Assembly: GCA_963769435.1 (NCBI GenBank)
Contig: CAVYLN010000001.1
Span: forward strand, 1,048,865-1,112,864
DNA length: 64,000 nt
Source of the DNA: JADKAV01 sp963769435
GTDB taxonomy: Bacteria; Actinomycetota; Actinomycetes; S36-B12; UBA10799
Direction of reading: 5' to 3'
The notes beneath the pieces are model-generated. The model was not told the DNA's origin and did not search any database. It saw only the letters and a list, made by a program, of their open reading frames with translations. Shown in pieces: positions 50,183 through 62,050 of this stretch. The translations under genes and the position numbers were made by a program. Every line of letters starts with the position of its first letter. Positions within the stretch are counted from its first letter, which is position 1.

Positions 50183-50573
50183 ATCGGCCGCTGAGCACGC
50201 CGAGAGACACGTTCCCTCCCCTGCATCGGGTCACATTTGAAAGTACCAGCGCCTCTCACGTGTCGGCGACACTGCGCACAGCACTCGCGCCTATCCCGGT
50301 TCCCGAACTCGCTCAGCCTGCGGATGGCGGCCCCAATAGGACTGGGAGGCCGACCTCATCGGCGAGACGCACAGTCTGCCGTTGACCGACAGACGTCAAG
50401 GCAATCCGGTTCGTCGGATGGGAAGGAGGCCTCACCCGCATACGAGGCGGGCCGCATCAGTCACATTCGCCCTCTCTCAACCGGCGATGGGAAAACGTCA
50501 ACGACTCCCTGCCCTCGTTCCAAAAAGGGGCATTCTCCTCAGACTCACCGTCACTCGGCGAGGATTGTGGAGC
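50183..50573. promoter_or_regulatory. Divergent intergenic region of the polysaccharide locus
   Basis: 390 bases between the divergent sugar-transferase and FkbM genes. I see no convincing gene, repeat or hairpin. It presumably contains both promoters, but no -10/-35 boxes stand out. Confidence 0.35.
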
Positions 50574-51438
50574 ATGCAGTCGCTTCGAACCGCAACCCTG
50601 ACCGTGATGACTAGCCTCCCAGCCACCTGGGGGGATCGATTGGTTGTCTGGTCACGTGCACGAAAGCCTCTCTGGCGAGCAGCGGCGGTGGTTGCTAACT
50701 ACAACCTGCGACACAAGGGCCGCTCACTAGCGGTGCAACTGCCGGGAGGACAGATCGTTCGGGGAGATCTGACGACCTCATCCTCAGGTTCCTTCACGTC
50801 TTTGGGGTGTGGGAACCCACTCACACCCGCATAGTCGAAGAGACCTTGAGGCCGGGCGATGCCTTCATCGACGTTGGCGCCAACTGCGGCTACTACTCTT
50901 CTCTCGCCAGGCAGTTGGTTGGGGACGGGGGTCGTGTGCTTGCTATAGAAGCCAGCCCCGACTTGGCCCGGAGTCTTCAAGCCGCTCTTCCCGACATAGA
51001 AGTTGCCAGTGTTGCGGCCGCCGATCGAGAGGGCGAAGCGCTTTTCGATCTCCCCCCGGCGAGTAATCAAGGCGTAGGCCACCTCATGAATCATGCGTCG
51101 GAGCAGGATGCAATTGCGGTCAGGACGGCCACGCTTGATTCCCTGGTTGACGAGGCAAGAATTGATCGCGCCCAGATCCGGTTTATCAAGGTCGATGTAG
51201 AGGGCGCAGAGTGTTTGGTTCTCGGGCGCCGGCAAGACGCTAGCGCAGATGAAGCCAGGGGCCGTTGTTCTGCTTGAGGTAACGGAGGAAACCAGGCGTG
51301 AGGCAACTTCGTTGATCTCGCAAGGCAGGCTTCAGGGGACACCCGACCGAAAACTCCTACAGCGCGGTTTGGTACGCCACAGATGGCCGATTCGGGAAAG
51401 CCGGAACACCGACGGATTTCCTGTTCGTCAAGATGTGA
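50574..51438 (+). CDS. FkbM-family methyltransferase (about three frameshifts)
   Basis: SAM-dependent methyltransferase of about 285 residues. AVQLPGGQIVRGDLT leads into the SAM site DAFIDVGANCGYYSSLA, RVLAIEASPDL and the later FIKVDVEGAE, a characteristic FkbM sequence of motifs. Frames change near 50800, 51235 and 51355; corrected, the protein ends TDFLFVKM at 51438. Start ATG 50574. It probably methylates a sugar hydroxyl in the polysaccharide. Codon use is less GC-rich than in the first 45 kb. Confidence 0.78.
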
Positions 51439-51583
51439 TCGCTTATCCTGCAAACCTCCCGCCGCCGACCAGCGGGTCAAGGCCGGCTGGCGACGGCTTC
51501 TTCCCGAGCCGCTTCAAGGGATGCCGTCCTCGGGGTCAAGGTGGACGTTCAGATGGCCTCACTCTTGCCCGTAAAGTGATGCC

Positions 51584-52832
51584 GTGAGTCACCAGGCGAC
51601 GTCGGGCGTCGTGTCTTTTCTTGCGCCCGGCTTCAACCCAGAGATACACGTCTTGGGCAGAGAGATAGTCAGTGCGATCCTCAGGGAGAATTTCGACGTA
51701 AGGATTGTCACAACTGGCAAGAGACAAGAATCGGGCAAAGCAGGGCACTCCATCCGCCACGACAAGGGCGAGCGAGGTACGACTTGGGGGCGATGGGGCC
51801 ACAAAGTCCAGATGGTGTTTGTCCCGACTTCCTCGGGTCACGGCCCACCGGCATTCTCCAAGGTGGCCGCCTACGTGTCATACGCTCTACGTACTTCGCT
51901 CCTTGCGAAAACCCAGCTCAAAGGAACTCAAGTAACGCTGGTCTACGGTTCACCTGCAACTACGGCCATCCCGGCGCTATATGCGCAGTGGCGCTGGAAA
52001 GTGCCCTTCGTGTTCTATGCACAAGACCTGTGGCCTGAGTCAGTAATCGACGCCGGGCTGCTCCCAAGCGGTGTGATTGCTGGATCGTCGAACGCATCCT
52101 CGAACTCTTTGTCCGACACACCTACAGAAGAGCTGCCGCAGTCTTGACGATCTCCGAGGCTGCCCGCCAATCGGTGATTTCCAGGGGCGTGGAGCCAGCG
52201 CGAACTCGACTCATATACAACTGGGTCGACGAAGAGATCTTCAAGCCACAAGCACCGAAACCGCACGCTGGCTTCGAAGTTCAGTACCTGGGCACCCTAG
52301 GACACGCCCAGGATCTGCAAACAGCGCTAAAGGCGATGGCGCTGCTACGAGAACATCCGATTCGCCTCAGGATCGTCGGTTCTGGTTCAGCTGAACGCAG
52401 CCTCAAAGCGCTCTCCAAGGAAATGCGACTATCAAATGTCACATTCGAGCCTCCCGTTACACCAGTTGAGGCGCGCGAAATCATGCGTGTGGGAGACCTT
52501 CACTTGGTTTCGCTTAGGGACACGAATGCCTTCAGAACCGCGATACCGAGCAAACTGCAGGCGCTCTTGGGCCTCTCAAGTACCCGTTCTACTGGCAGCA
52601 GCGGGGGCGTCAGCCGAACTGACCAACGCCCATGACGCAGGGTTGATCGTCCAACCCGGACACCCGCAGGCATTGGCAGATGCGATACTGCAAGCCTCCC
52701 GCATGGGAGACACCGCCTTAGCTTCGATGGCTCAGCGAGGCCGTGAACTCTATACGCACTCGATGTCGCGCGGCGTCGGCGCCACGAGGCTGGGGTCTTG
52801 TGATCTCCTCCACCGCAAAGATCAGTGGGTAG
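51584..52832 (+). CDS. Glycosyltransferase, GT4-like (several frameshifts)
   Basis: GT-B-fold glycosyltransferase of about 412 residues. The acceptor half has VVSFLAPGFNPEIHVLGREI and VPFVFYAQDLWPESVIDAG, matching the WbuB/WcaI-type N-terminus. The donor half begins LTISEAARQSVISRGV and contains FEVQYLGTLGHAQDLQTALK, RLRIVGSGSAERSL and IPSKLQALL, the nucleotide-sugar site. Breaks lie near 52085, 52560 and 52790. The end, LVISSTAKISG at 52832, lies 8 bases before the next gene's GTG. The sugar is unknown. Confidence 0.78.
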
Positions 52833-52839
52833 GAGATCC

Positions 52840-54009
52840 GTGCGAATCGCCGTCGTCCACAGTTTCTACAAGACTCCTCCTCACAACGGAGAGGACCGCG
52901 CCGTCCAAGATCTTGTGCAGACGCTCTCAGCCAAAGGTCAGACTGTTGAATTGATTGCCAGACGCTCCAATGACCTCATCAGCGAACCTCTGTACGCGGG
53001 GAAGTCGGCGCTGACTGTAGCAAGCGGGAGGGGGCGGTCCCCACTCGAGACGTCATTTGACGCTTTCGGCCCGATATCGTTCACGTTCACAACACCTTCC
53101 CCAATTGGGGCCGTCGGTGGGTTCGGAATCTATACCTGCCACTAGTTTGGACACCGCACAACTACAGACCGTTCTGCGCCTCAGGCAATCTCTTTCGGGA
53201 TGGACGCGTCTGCCTGGATTGCGTGAGCAACTCCGCCCTTGATTCATTCCGACATGCCTGCTACTCCGAATCCAGAGTCAGGACTCTTCCCTACACCCTG
53301 GCAACTTGGATGCCCTCTCGAGAACCGTTTATCAACACGCGAATGTGATTCTTGCCCTCAATGGTCGGATCGCCCGACTCCTCAGAGGCAGTGGAGTGGC
53401 GGAGGATCGAATCATGACGTCCTTCAATCACTTACCCGAGTTCAGCCGAGCCCGGCGACCAAGCGCTACAGGAGAGGCACAGAGGACTGTCCATGAATCA
53501 GCGCGCATGGCTATACCTGGGACGACTCGTGCCCGAAAAGGGCATTGAACAACTCGTACAGACCTGGCCCACCTCCGAGCGCCTTCGCGTCATTGGCTCG
53601 GGTCCACTGCTCGAGAGGTTGCGCGACCTCGCGCGAGAGGGTGTCGAGGTACTGGGCGAGAGGGACCGAGGAGGCGTGAACTCAGAACTCAAAGACGCCG
53701 CAGGTGTGATCATCCCCAGCCGTTGGGAGGAGCCGTTCGGCTTGGTCTACTTGGAGGCCATCGCGCATGGGCTCCCAGTAGTGGCCATGGCCGGAACGCC
53801 GATCGCGGATCGCGTGACGAACGACGCGACAGGCGTCGTGGCAAAATGGGATGAACCCCTTGCCCCGCTCCTGGGGAAGGATACGCGAGAACCGCGAGGA
53901 ACTCCGCGTCCGAGCCCGACAGGTGTACGTGCGGAGATACAGTGCCTCCGCCTTTACAGAGCATCTCCTAGAGGCCTACGAACGCGCACGACTCAATTTT
54001 CGAGCCTGA
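52840..54009 (+). CDS. Glycosyltransferase, GT4-like (at least four frameshifts)
   Basis: GT-B glycosyltransferase of about 385 residues. The N-terminus is IAVVHSFYKTPPHNGEDRAV with a good AGGAG site at 52831-52835. A DIVHVHNTFPNWG-like acceptor loop and a Cys-containing segment read only after shifts near 53070. The donor half WLYLGRLVPEKGIEQLVQTW, LRVIGSGPLLERL, IIPSRWEEPFGLVYLEAIAH (E-x7-E motif) and GLPVVA is intact. Another shift near 53875 leads to the final YVRRYSASAFTEHLLEAYER. The sugar is unknown. Confidence 0.78.
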
Positions 54010-54145
54010 CTCACGTGCGAACATCGCCACTACTCCCGCATTCGCCAGTGGAGAGGCTTCCTCCGTTGGCGGCGGCTGGATACTGGGAACGCCCGGGTTG
54101 CTGGCTCGTGCCCGGCCCGCCGCGGTGTTCTGATCAGTGGCGAGA

Positions 54146-55428
54146 TCAGTCGAGGCCCGTTACCTTCTCGGCAAATCCAGACGGGGGCTGTTCGGCTGCA
54201 GTTGGTCCCCCGAGCGAGCCCCAGCCAGAGGTTCCCTCGGATGGACCGCTACCGCGCGTTCGGCGCACGGGAGTTCGTGAAGTCAGAGCCGCGGCACAGA
54301 TCCAGAAAATCCACGCAAAGCCAGAACCAATTCCCAGAAGCCATGGTTCAACCAGCATGCTGAGGATGCCTACGAACATCACGGCCTTCGTGTCCATGCG
54401 TTCTGAGGCAAGCGCTCCTCGGATGAAACTGACAAGAATCAGTAGGGCCGTCAACAGTCCAGCGATGCCTGTCATCAGGGCAAGTTGCACAGCGAAGAAC
54501 TGTGACCGGTTCAAATCATCAAGATACGTGGCGAACATCCCGAAGCCACCCAGAGGCTTCTGCAGGTATAGCTGCCAAGCGCTATCCAATCCGATGATAC
54601 GTCCGGAGTCGGTCGACCTTAGCAGACCTTCCCTCTCCTGCTCCAAGATCTGAATCCTTAGAGCCACTGCGCTTGCCACGAGAATCGCGACCAGCAACGC
54701 CCTCCGAATCCAGACTCCGGCACGTCCGCCAAGGAATTCTGAGTGTCTACTCCAGATTCGGATCAAGGCCACACCTGAAATCGCGAGAGCCGCGCCGCGA
54801 GAGGCAGTCACCACTGCCACTGCCGAACTCGCCAGCACGACCACAGTCCAGTACTGCCTTGGCGTGCGCCCAATTGCGAGGGCTACCCACAATGCAGCAG
54901 CAACGCCCAAACCATTCGCGTTCTCAATAGTCCTCGTACCCTTCCTCCTTCGATCGCCTCGCCCACTCCGGCCACGTAGACCAGCAGGCTGCCGAGCACT
55001 GCCAGTGAAAGCGCCCGGAATCCGGCGGATACGGCGACCTCAGGCCTCATGCGAGCACTCATGACCACGATCGCGCCGAAAGCAGCGATGGAGGTCGAAT
55101 TCAGAACTGCTTGCCCGGGAAGTACGGCGAACGGGGCGCTGACCAAGCCCGCGGCCGCCATTACCAGTGGGCCAAATGCCACCAGCCCGGGACGCGAGGT
55201 AGACGTCTGGGTTGAGCTTTCCTTCAACACGGCAAGCAGTGTGTAGATGAGCCCGCCATAGAAGGCGATTCGTGCACCATTCGGTAGAGCCCAGAGCAGT
55301 GGTACCAGCGCGCCAACGAAGCCCAGAGTCAAGAGGTCTTTGCTCGGTAACACGAAGTACCCAACGATCCCCCCCATCATGACGATGAGAACAACGAGCA
55401 CCTGAGTCAGCGAAGCATTCGCTAACAC
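54146..55428 (-). CDS. Wzy-like O-antigen polymerase/ligase membrane protein (one frameshift)
   Basis: Protein of about 427 residues with about 11 hydrophobic segments and a large outer loop before a late helix pair. It includes LDSAWQLYLQKPLGGFGMFA, typical of the Wzy/WaaL loop with a P-L-x-G-x-G pattern. GTG 55428 follows GGAGGGAGGTAGC. A shift near 54900 (between MVWALL and AAALWVALAIG) joins the halves. Such proteins polymerise repeat units at the outer face of the membrane. The gene runs against its flanking glycosyltransferases. Confidence 0.72.
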
Positions 55429-55506
55429 TCGGCTACCTCCCTCCGTTAGGCCTATCGTACGAACAGTTAGAGTGCCCCTGTGGGGAGACCAAACAGATGG
55501 ACTCCA

Positions 55507-56640
55507 ATGAGACCGGCTCGGGTACTGATGGCCGTCTCGCGGCCGACGCCCCAAAGGACCCCGACTCTTGACGCACTCGCTTGCGAGTGTGACCTGAGCG
55601 TCATCTACTTCAAACATGACGACGATGAGAGAGGCTGGGGGGCATCTTCCCCTATCCCATCGACATCGGAGACTTCAGCCGACACTAAGAGGCGCGACAA
55701 CTCTCGCGAGTCTTCTAACAAGCGCGAGCAGTCGACCAGACGCCGTGGTGGTGTTTGGATACCGGGACCCCTTGATCGTGATGACGTGGCCCTTTGCCGC
55801 GGCCTTCGCATTCCAGTAGCCCTTCGCAATGACGCAAACGTCGATGGACTGAGCGCTGAGACTGGCTTCGAGAGGCACGTGCGAAGGCTGCTCAGCCGAA
55901 TCCTGATTCCTCGGAACGCGCGCGCTTGGACGATCGGCTCGGCGAACGCGGGATACTGGGATAGAGTTTTCGCCCGACACCGAACAGGTGCGGATTCCGT
56001 ATGAGGTGCCTAGACCTCCGGGGGGAGCACTTCCCGCATCGAAGTCTAGGCATCTGGCCGATTCGCTGAATTGCCTCTTCGTGGGTCGTTTGGCGGCGGT
56101 GAAACGCGCGGAGGATGCGATCGCAGCGGTCCAAGAGTGCCACCGTAGGGGCTACGACAACATCACTCTTACCGTTGTAGGTACCGGTCCCGAAGAGTCA
56201 AGGCTTAGGCAACTCGCCGCTGGGGACGACCGCATCAACTTCGCAGGGCCGGTCGAATACGAGGAACTCGGCACGTACTGTTCGACTCGGCCACGTGCTG
56301 ATACTCCCGTCCGACTACGAACCCTGGGGCTCGTCGTGAACGAAGCTCTGTCATTCGGGCTCTGGGTTGTCGCCACCGACAAGGTGGGGGCGGCGGAAAT
56401 AGACCTGCTCCCCGGCGGTCGCGGAGAAATTGTGCCCTCCACCAGACCCGACCTGATCATGGCAGCTCTGGTTCGAGCTACTGAAATCGAAGAATTCAAC
56501 CCCAATCCACCAAGCACCGATACCGCGTCCCTCATGCTCGAAGAGATCCAGAGAATGACTACCGCACGACCCCCTAGGCTACGTTCGCTCCCCTCACTTG
56601 GGGTGCTCGCGCTCGACCGAATGGTGACAGCGCAGATCTC
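55507..56640 (+). CDS. Glycosyltransferase, GT4-like (several frameshifts)
   Basis: Protein of about 375 residues. It starts RPARVLMAVSRPTPQRTPTL at ATG 55507, then VVFGYRDPLIVMTWPFAAAF after a shift near 55640. The donor half has LNCLFVGRLAAVKRAEDAIA, ITLTVVGTGPEESRLRQLA and, after one more shift near 56280, a DYEPWGLVVNEALSFGL-type E-x7-E region, then VVATDKVGAA. The frame stays open past the convergent neighbour; the true stop is uncertain, placed near 56640. The sugar is unknown. Confidence 0.72.
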
Positions 56641-56645
56641 CCAAC

Positions 56646-57795
56646 TCAGTCCTGGGCGTCCTGCAGATTCGACAGGCGTTCCGCTAGTTCGGCAGCGACG
56701 CTGTCCCAGGAGTGCACTGAGGCCACATACTCTTGAGCCTTGCGAGCTACACCAAGCGAGTCTTCTCGCCCCTCGCACGCCTGAAGCAGGGCCTCAGCCA
56801 CGCCCTCCGCGGTGAAGGAAGAAACCGAAAGGACATGCTCGTTGAATCGGTCTTGCGATTCGAAGGCGGTCGTCAAGACAGGGACGCCAGTTGCCATCGC
56901 CTCGATTACCTTCGATGGAAAACCAACTTGAGCCGCAAGGCTGCGCGTGTCTCGTAGGCATGCGATCAGGTCGGCTTCTTCGTAAGCCGCATATACCCTG
57001 CGACGCGGGTGCGGTCCTAGGTAGTGGATTCTTCGGTCAAGACGCGAGGCTCGCTCCACAAAATCCCGCAACGAGCCATCCCCCATCATGACCAACCGCA
57101 GATCGCGGCGATCCTCTAGTAGTTGCATGCTCTCGATCAGGATCTCGACGCCGTTGTGGGATACAAGGGATCCAGCGTAAACGACAGTAAATGCCGACTC
57201 GTCGTTGCTGAGCTGTAGGTCTCGCTGGTCGAGTCGCTCGGGGGCTTGAGATAGGCCCACCCGCGTTACGACGGTCCTAGCGCCCTCGAGTCCGAAGTAA
57301 CCAGCGGCCCGGGGGTTGAGTGTCACGAAGCCATCGAGACCTCGGCGCGCGACTGCAAGCCCTGCAGAGAAGTAGAGGTCGGCCAGAGTCCTCCTCGGTT
57401 CGCGAAACTCTTGGGTAGCCACCCTGTGGCTGTCAAAGACCCAACTAACAACGGGAATCTCCAGCCGACGGGCGTCCGCCGGTCAGAGTAGCGGCTAGGT
57501 CTGCCGGATCGTAGCCGAACATCGCCAGAATGGCCCTTCCCTGGATCCACTCGACCAGAAGACTGTGCAGACCCCTCGGCATGCGACCCCACGTCCGTAT
57601 CGGCCGGAGCTGAAGAAGCCCACGAGAATCTGCCCGCAAAGCGCTCTTCGACAGAATATTGACTTCCCAACCACGTGCACTTAGAGCCTCGGCCACCTCC
57701 AAGGTGTAGGACTGACTCGCGGTAGTGCATTCCGCCCGGTTCAGGCTTAGAACCGTGTTCGACAAGAGAAACAACTGAGTTTTCGACGTGTGCAT
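56646..57795 (-). CDS. Glycosyltransferase, GT4-like (one frameshift)
   Basis: Protein of about 383 residues. It starts MHTSKTQLFLLSNTVLSLNR, then VAEALSARGWEVNILSKSAL. A shift near 57478 joins ADLAATLT to RRLEIPVVSWVFDSH. The donor half is intact: AFTVVYAGSLVSHNGVEILI, LRLVMMGDGSLRDFVE and PSKVIEAMATGVPVLTTAF. It ends at 56646, convergent with the previous glycosyltransferase. The ATG 57795 probably overlaps the end of the flippase gene on the same strand. Confidence 0.78.
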
Positions 57796-59136
57796 TGCCC
57801 ACATTCCCGACGTAGCGAGCCAGTCGACGCATGAGATTGCTGAGAGTGCAGTGGTCGGTACCCCGATTAGAAGCACGTACCCGATGCTCTCCAAGCGATG
57901 TAAACGTGAACGGAATCGTAGGAGAAGGAAACAAGCTTGACAGCCAGTAGTAGCGCCGTCCCGACGAGGAGAAGTTTGGCTTGTGCTGACTGCCGCGACA
58001 TAGCGTTGCGAAGTCAGACGTTAAGCACAAGAACGACCGACAAGCCAGCAGTCTGGACAGCGATGAGCCTGAGATCAGCAGGCATGGGCGAAACGATGCC
58101 TGCACCGAGGTAGTCGTAAATCGGCCCCTGAAGGGCCAGGATTGCCAGACACCCCGCTAGGGCGACGAATAGTGCGCCGCCGATCCCCGCAGTCACCGTT
58201 CTCAAGAGTCGGGTCGTTTCGCCCCGCCCGTGAAGTCGGGTGAAGACGGGCCACATCGGAAGAGTGAAGAGCGAGATTCCCACAGGTATCAGATCGAAGG
58301 GTCGCCTCGCGACACTGATGTATGACACCGAGTCGGCGCCCAAGAACACGTTTGCCAGGTAAGGATCGAGACTCGCCTGCATCAAGAAGGCGACTTGCAT
58401 GGCAAGAAACGGAGAACCCTGTTTGAAGAGCCGCCAGTTCTCGCTCGAGCCCGTAGAAGTGGCGAAGGCCACGAGTTCGTCTCGCTCGAAACCAAGACCA
58501 TGCCTGCGGCGCACGAGGATGGCATTGACCCAGGCGCTGATCGTGACCGGGAGCAAGGTCGCAACGACGAGCAGGGGCAAAGACGGGACTAGGAAGAGCA
58601 CGACGACGGAAGACGCCAGGGCCAGTCCACGCCCCAGACCATCCCAGAGCATCCCCACATGACCTTGGCCCTCGGCCAACTGAAGACGCGTCCAGATGCT
58701 GGCCGGGATGGCTGCCGTGAAGCTCCACGCAGGGCCAGCACGAGTGTCAACCAAAGAATCCACCACTCAGTCTCTGGAGCAGACAGCCTCGATAGACCCC
58801 AAGCACCAACGCTCCCAGCGAGAACCACGCCAGCGCTGCGCCGACGGTTAGAGAACTCATCCGACGAAGCAGGGCGTACTGGCCGGCGAAGCCCCCCTCG
58901 TCCATCCTTGACAGGACGAGGCGATTGATGACGGAGTTTCCAAGACCCAAGTCTGGAGAGATCACCAGTGTGGGAACGAGGGTGGCCAGAACCCAGTATG
59001 CATATTGGGTCTCTCCTAGCCTCTCAAGAGCGAGAGGTGTGATGACGATAGCCCCTGCCAAGGCCATACTTCTCGGAAGCACGGAGGCAATCCGTTTGCC
59101 CACGCTGCTGGTGACCAGGCGGCGGAATCTGGCCAT
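57796..59136 (-). CDS. Wzx-like polysaccharide flippase (broken)
   Basis: About 440 residues expected, with about 12 helices. It starts ARFRRLVTSSVGKRIASVLP and ALAGAIVITPLALERLGETQ, followed by DLGLGNSVINRL, a typical flippase opening. A shift near 58755 leads to the second part, with FLAMQVAFLMQASLDPYLAN and YISVARRPFDLIPVGISLF. A TGA at 58014 precedes further helix-like sequence (AKLLLVGTALLLAVKLVSF, then IGVPTTALSAISCVDW). The protein therefore probably continues to about 57800, but this last part is inference. It moves lipid-linked repeat units across the membrane. Confidence 0.68.
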
Positions 59137-59196
59137 CGCAGCACTAGACAACGAAGTCTCCGAGCGGCTCTTGGTGCTTCAGCGCTGATGCAGGTG

Positions 59197-59237
59197 CAAC
59201 AGCGTGGCTACGTAATCGGAGACCTACCACGCTGTTG
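59197..59237. promoter_or_regulatory. Inverted repeat between the dehydrogenase and flippase genes
   Basis: Perfect 11-base arms CAACAGCGTGG and CCACGCTGTTG separated by 19 bases. It lies 60 bases before the flippase start and 66 bases after the dehydrogenase stop. It could be a terminator for the dehydrogenase or an operator. A weaker hairpin (GAGAGG/CCTCTC) overlaps the dehydrogenase stop. Confidence 0.5.
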
Positions 59238-59302
59238 TCGCTTCCGTGAGAGCCCATCGCGTTGCCCTGATCGCCTTCAGCAGAGAGGCCCTCGGGCCCC
59301 TC

Positions 59303-60557
59303 TCACAGCCACTCTGCACCCCGGACCACCCCGCGAGTGTCCAACAAGCGGTCCGCGCAGGCGGCAACCTGCTCGACGTCGAGTGTCGAGTGGGCCTGCA
59401 GGATCACGACGCAATCGAAGGTCGTCATTGTGTCAGCGTCCCGCAACCTCGGTATCCGCCGCCCTCGGACGCTCCATTCGGGTACGAGAGGATCCCAAAA
59501 GGCCAACTCAGCGCCTAAGTCCATCAGGCCCTCGGCAACAGGCTTAGATGGCGACTCACGCTGGTCGGCGATGTTCGCCTTGTAGGTCACCCCGAGGAGC
59601 AGGATCCGGGAGCCCGTGACTGGCTTGCGCTCCGCGTTGAGGAGGTCCTGCACCCGCTGAGCCACGTACGTCGGCATGCCGGCATTGATCTCTTGGGCAA
59701 GTTCGACGAATCGGAAGGGCCTCCCGAGTTCGGGTTCGGACCCGTGGGACAGGTAGTTGGGATCGATCGGGATGCAGTGCCCGCCGACTCCCGGCCCTGG
59801 GTAGAAGGCCTGGAACCCGAAAGGCTTGGTCGCTGCGCAGCGGATCGCATCCCAGAGGTCGATTCGAGCTTGGCGACTGAACTTCACCATCTCGTTGACC
59901 AGCGCGATGTTGACGTGGCGGTAGGTGTTCTCCAGCAGCTTGGCCATCTCCGCCTCGCGGGTCCCGGTCGCGACGATCACCGGTCGCAGATTGGGAGTAG
60001 AAGGCCGATGCGGCCTTGGTGCTTGCCTCGTCCATGCCGCCCACGACCTTGGGAGTGTTGCGGAACCCGTAGACGGGAGTTCCCGGATCGATGCGCTCCG
60101 GCGAGAAGGCCAGGTGGAAGTCCTGGCCCGCGACGAGCCCGGATTGCTCGAGAATCGGGGCCAGGACCTCCTCGGTTGTCCCCGGGTAGGTCGTGGACTC
60201 CAAGACAACCAGGTTCCCCCGGCCAGCACCCCCGCGACTGTTCGGCCGGCACTGACCACGGTCAGAGAGATCTGGTCCGCCGTCCGCGCTCAACGGCGTT
60301 GGGACGCAAATGACGTAGGTGTCAGTGCCTGCGATGTCTTCAGGCGAGCTGGTTGCCCTGAACCCCGCGGCAATCATCTCGCCGATCTGGGCGTCCGACA
60401 GGTCATCCACATGAGAGAGTCCCGCGTTGAGTCCGGCAACCGTCGACGAGGAGATGTCGAAGCCGACGACCCTGATCCCGGAGTTGACGGCCTCGAGCGC
60501 CAACGGGAGACCGACGTAGCCCAGGCCCAAGACTGCCAGCGAACGCTCGGACTGCAT
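59303..60557 (-). CDS. UDP-sugar 6-dehydrogenase, WecC/WbpA type (two frameshifts)
   Basis: NAD-dependent four-electron oxidation of a UDP-(N-acetyl)hexosamine to a uronic acid. About 417 residues. VLGLGYVGLPLALEAV is the NAD site, followed by CVPTPL, VVLESTTYPGTTEEVL and LAFSPERIDPG. Catalytic Lys lies in AKLLENTYRHVNIALVNE and Cys in GPGVGGHCIPIDPNYL, and LGVTYKANIADQRESPS closes the third domain. Shifts lie near 60235 and 59990. The SPERIDPG wording favours the ManNAc/GlcNAc branch over plain glucose. It supplies an acidic sugar. Composition is GC-rich like the backbone, unlike the neighbouring transferases. Confidence 0.9.
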
Positions 60558-60675
60558 CCAATCCTCCCCCTCTGGACCGCTTGGCTATGCAGTCTACCGA
60601 TCGGTCGATGCGCGACCAATCCACCTCGGTAAGGTGACGGTTGGCAGAACGTAGGTTGTCGGGGGAGGGGGCGAC

Positions 60676-61867
60676 ATGCGGGTACTGGTCTTCGCCACCG
60701 CTTTCGCGCCCGCGACCAAGGCCGGGGGGCCTTCAAGATCAATAACAAATATGGTCTCGCGGGCCGCTAGAAGCCACCAATTGGTGGTGGTAGCCCCTGA
60801 CCGTGACTTGGGCGACGACCAGCCCTTCCCCGAACTGTCCGGCCACACAGTCCGGCGGCCAAACTTGACTGTCTTCTACCTGAACCTCCAGTCGGTTCGA
60901 CACTGGGTTTCGCTCGTCCGCCGACTCGGGGGTGAGGACTTCGACCTGATTGTCGTCAACAGTCTGTGGCACCGGAGACTCGCGCTTCTCCCCGCAGCCC
61001 TCATTGCGGCGAGGGTCATAAACGGTCCTCTCTTGCTCATGCCTAGAGGCGAACTCGAGCCAGGGGCACTCGCTCTCAAGAGCCAGCGCAAACGTCTCGG
61101 GGGGCATGCGTTCAGAGCGCTCTATCGCAAGACCGTCTGGGCGGTTGGATCCACAAGCGAGAGTGAGGCGAGGACTGTTGCGGACTGGTTCCCTGACGTG
61201 CCTGTCCTCGCAACCACCAACCAGCCTGAGCGCATCGCCTTTGGAACTCCGGGCGCGTCGTCCAAATGGCTCCGGGTGGCCGTGATCGGCCGGATACATC
61301 CGACGAAAGGCCTCGCGCCACTGTTGCGCGGGTTGGCCCGAAACGCGGGAGAAGATTCGCATCACGGCCTACGGCGTCATGGAGTCCGCCACCTACTGGG
61401 ACGAATGTCAGAAACTGATCGAGAAACTGCCCCCAAATGCACGGTTCGAGTACGGCGGCATGGCTGATCGAGAGAACATACCCGAAATCCTCTGGAACTC
61501 GGACTGTATGGCTCTACTCACAGCTGGCGAGAACTTCGGCCACGCAATAGCCGAGTCCCTCCAGGCAGGTTGTCCGGTCATAACCACACCGACCACGCCG
61601 TGGACGGATTTCATTCGTGACGGTGGAGGCGAGCTCGTGGAGAACCGCGACGACCCTGCAGAAGTGGCTGCCGTATTGGACCGATGGGCAGCGCAGAACG
61701 ACGTTGAGTTGGCCGCTTCACGCACTGCGGCACGAGAAGCATTCGAACGATTCACCGCCGTCGCACCGCCCGACGCTATCGACTTGGCAGAGGAACTCCT
61801 TCGATCGTCATCGGCCGTCGACCAGCGCAACCCGCGACGCAACCCAGGCGAATCCCGAAACCTTTAG
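60676..61867 (+). CDS. Glycosyltransferase, GT4-like (one frameshift)
   Basis: Protein of about 396 residues. It starts RVLVFATAFAPATKAGGPSR with the Gly-rich acceptor loop, then PLLLMPRGELEPGALALKSQ, a hallmark of this group. The donor half has WLRVAVIGRIHPTKGLAPLL; a shift near 61348 leads to IRITAYGVMESATYWDE, then ALLTAGENFGHAIAESLQAG (E-x7-E-like, with ENFGHAIAE) and CPVITTPTTPW. It is divergent from the dehydrogenase, 119 bases apart. ATG 60676. Last clear gene of the polysaccharide locus. Confidence 0.83.
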
Positions 61868-62050
61868 AGACGCCGCGCGTACGACGGAGGACAGGCCGCG
61901 GCATCCCAATAGCGACATTCGCGCGTTGCGCTCCCCGCGCTGCCATCGGATTCGCTCGCCCCTCTCTCCACACGTTGGCTAGCCCACGTGATTCACGATC
62001 CACGACCGGCACTAGAGTCGATCGAAGTTGGGGCATCGGGGAGGAACCAC

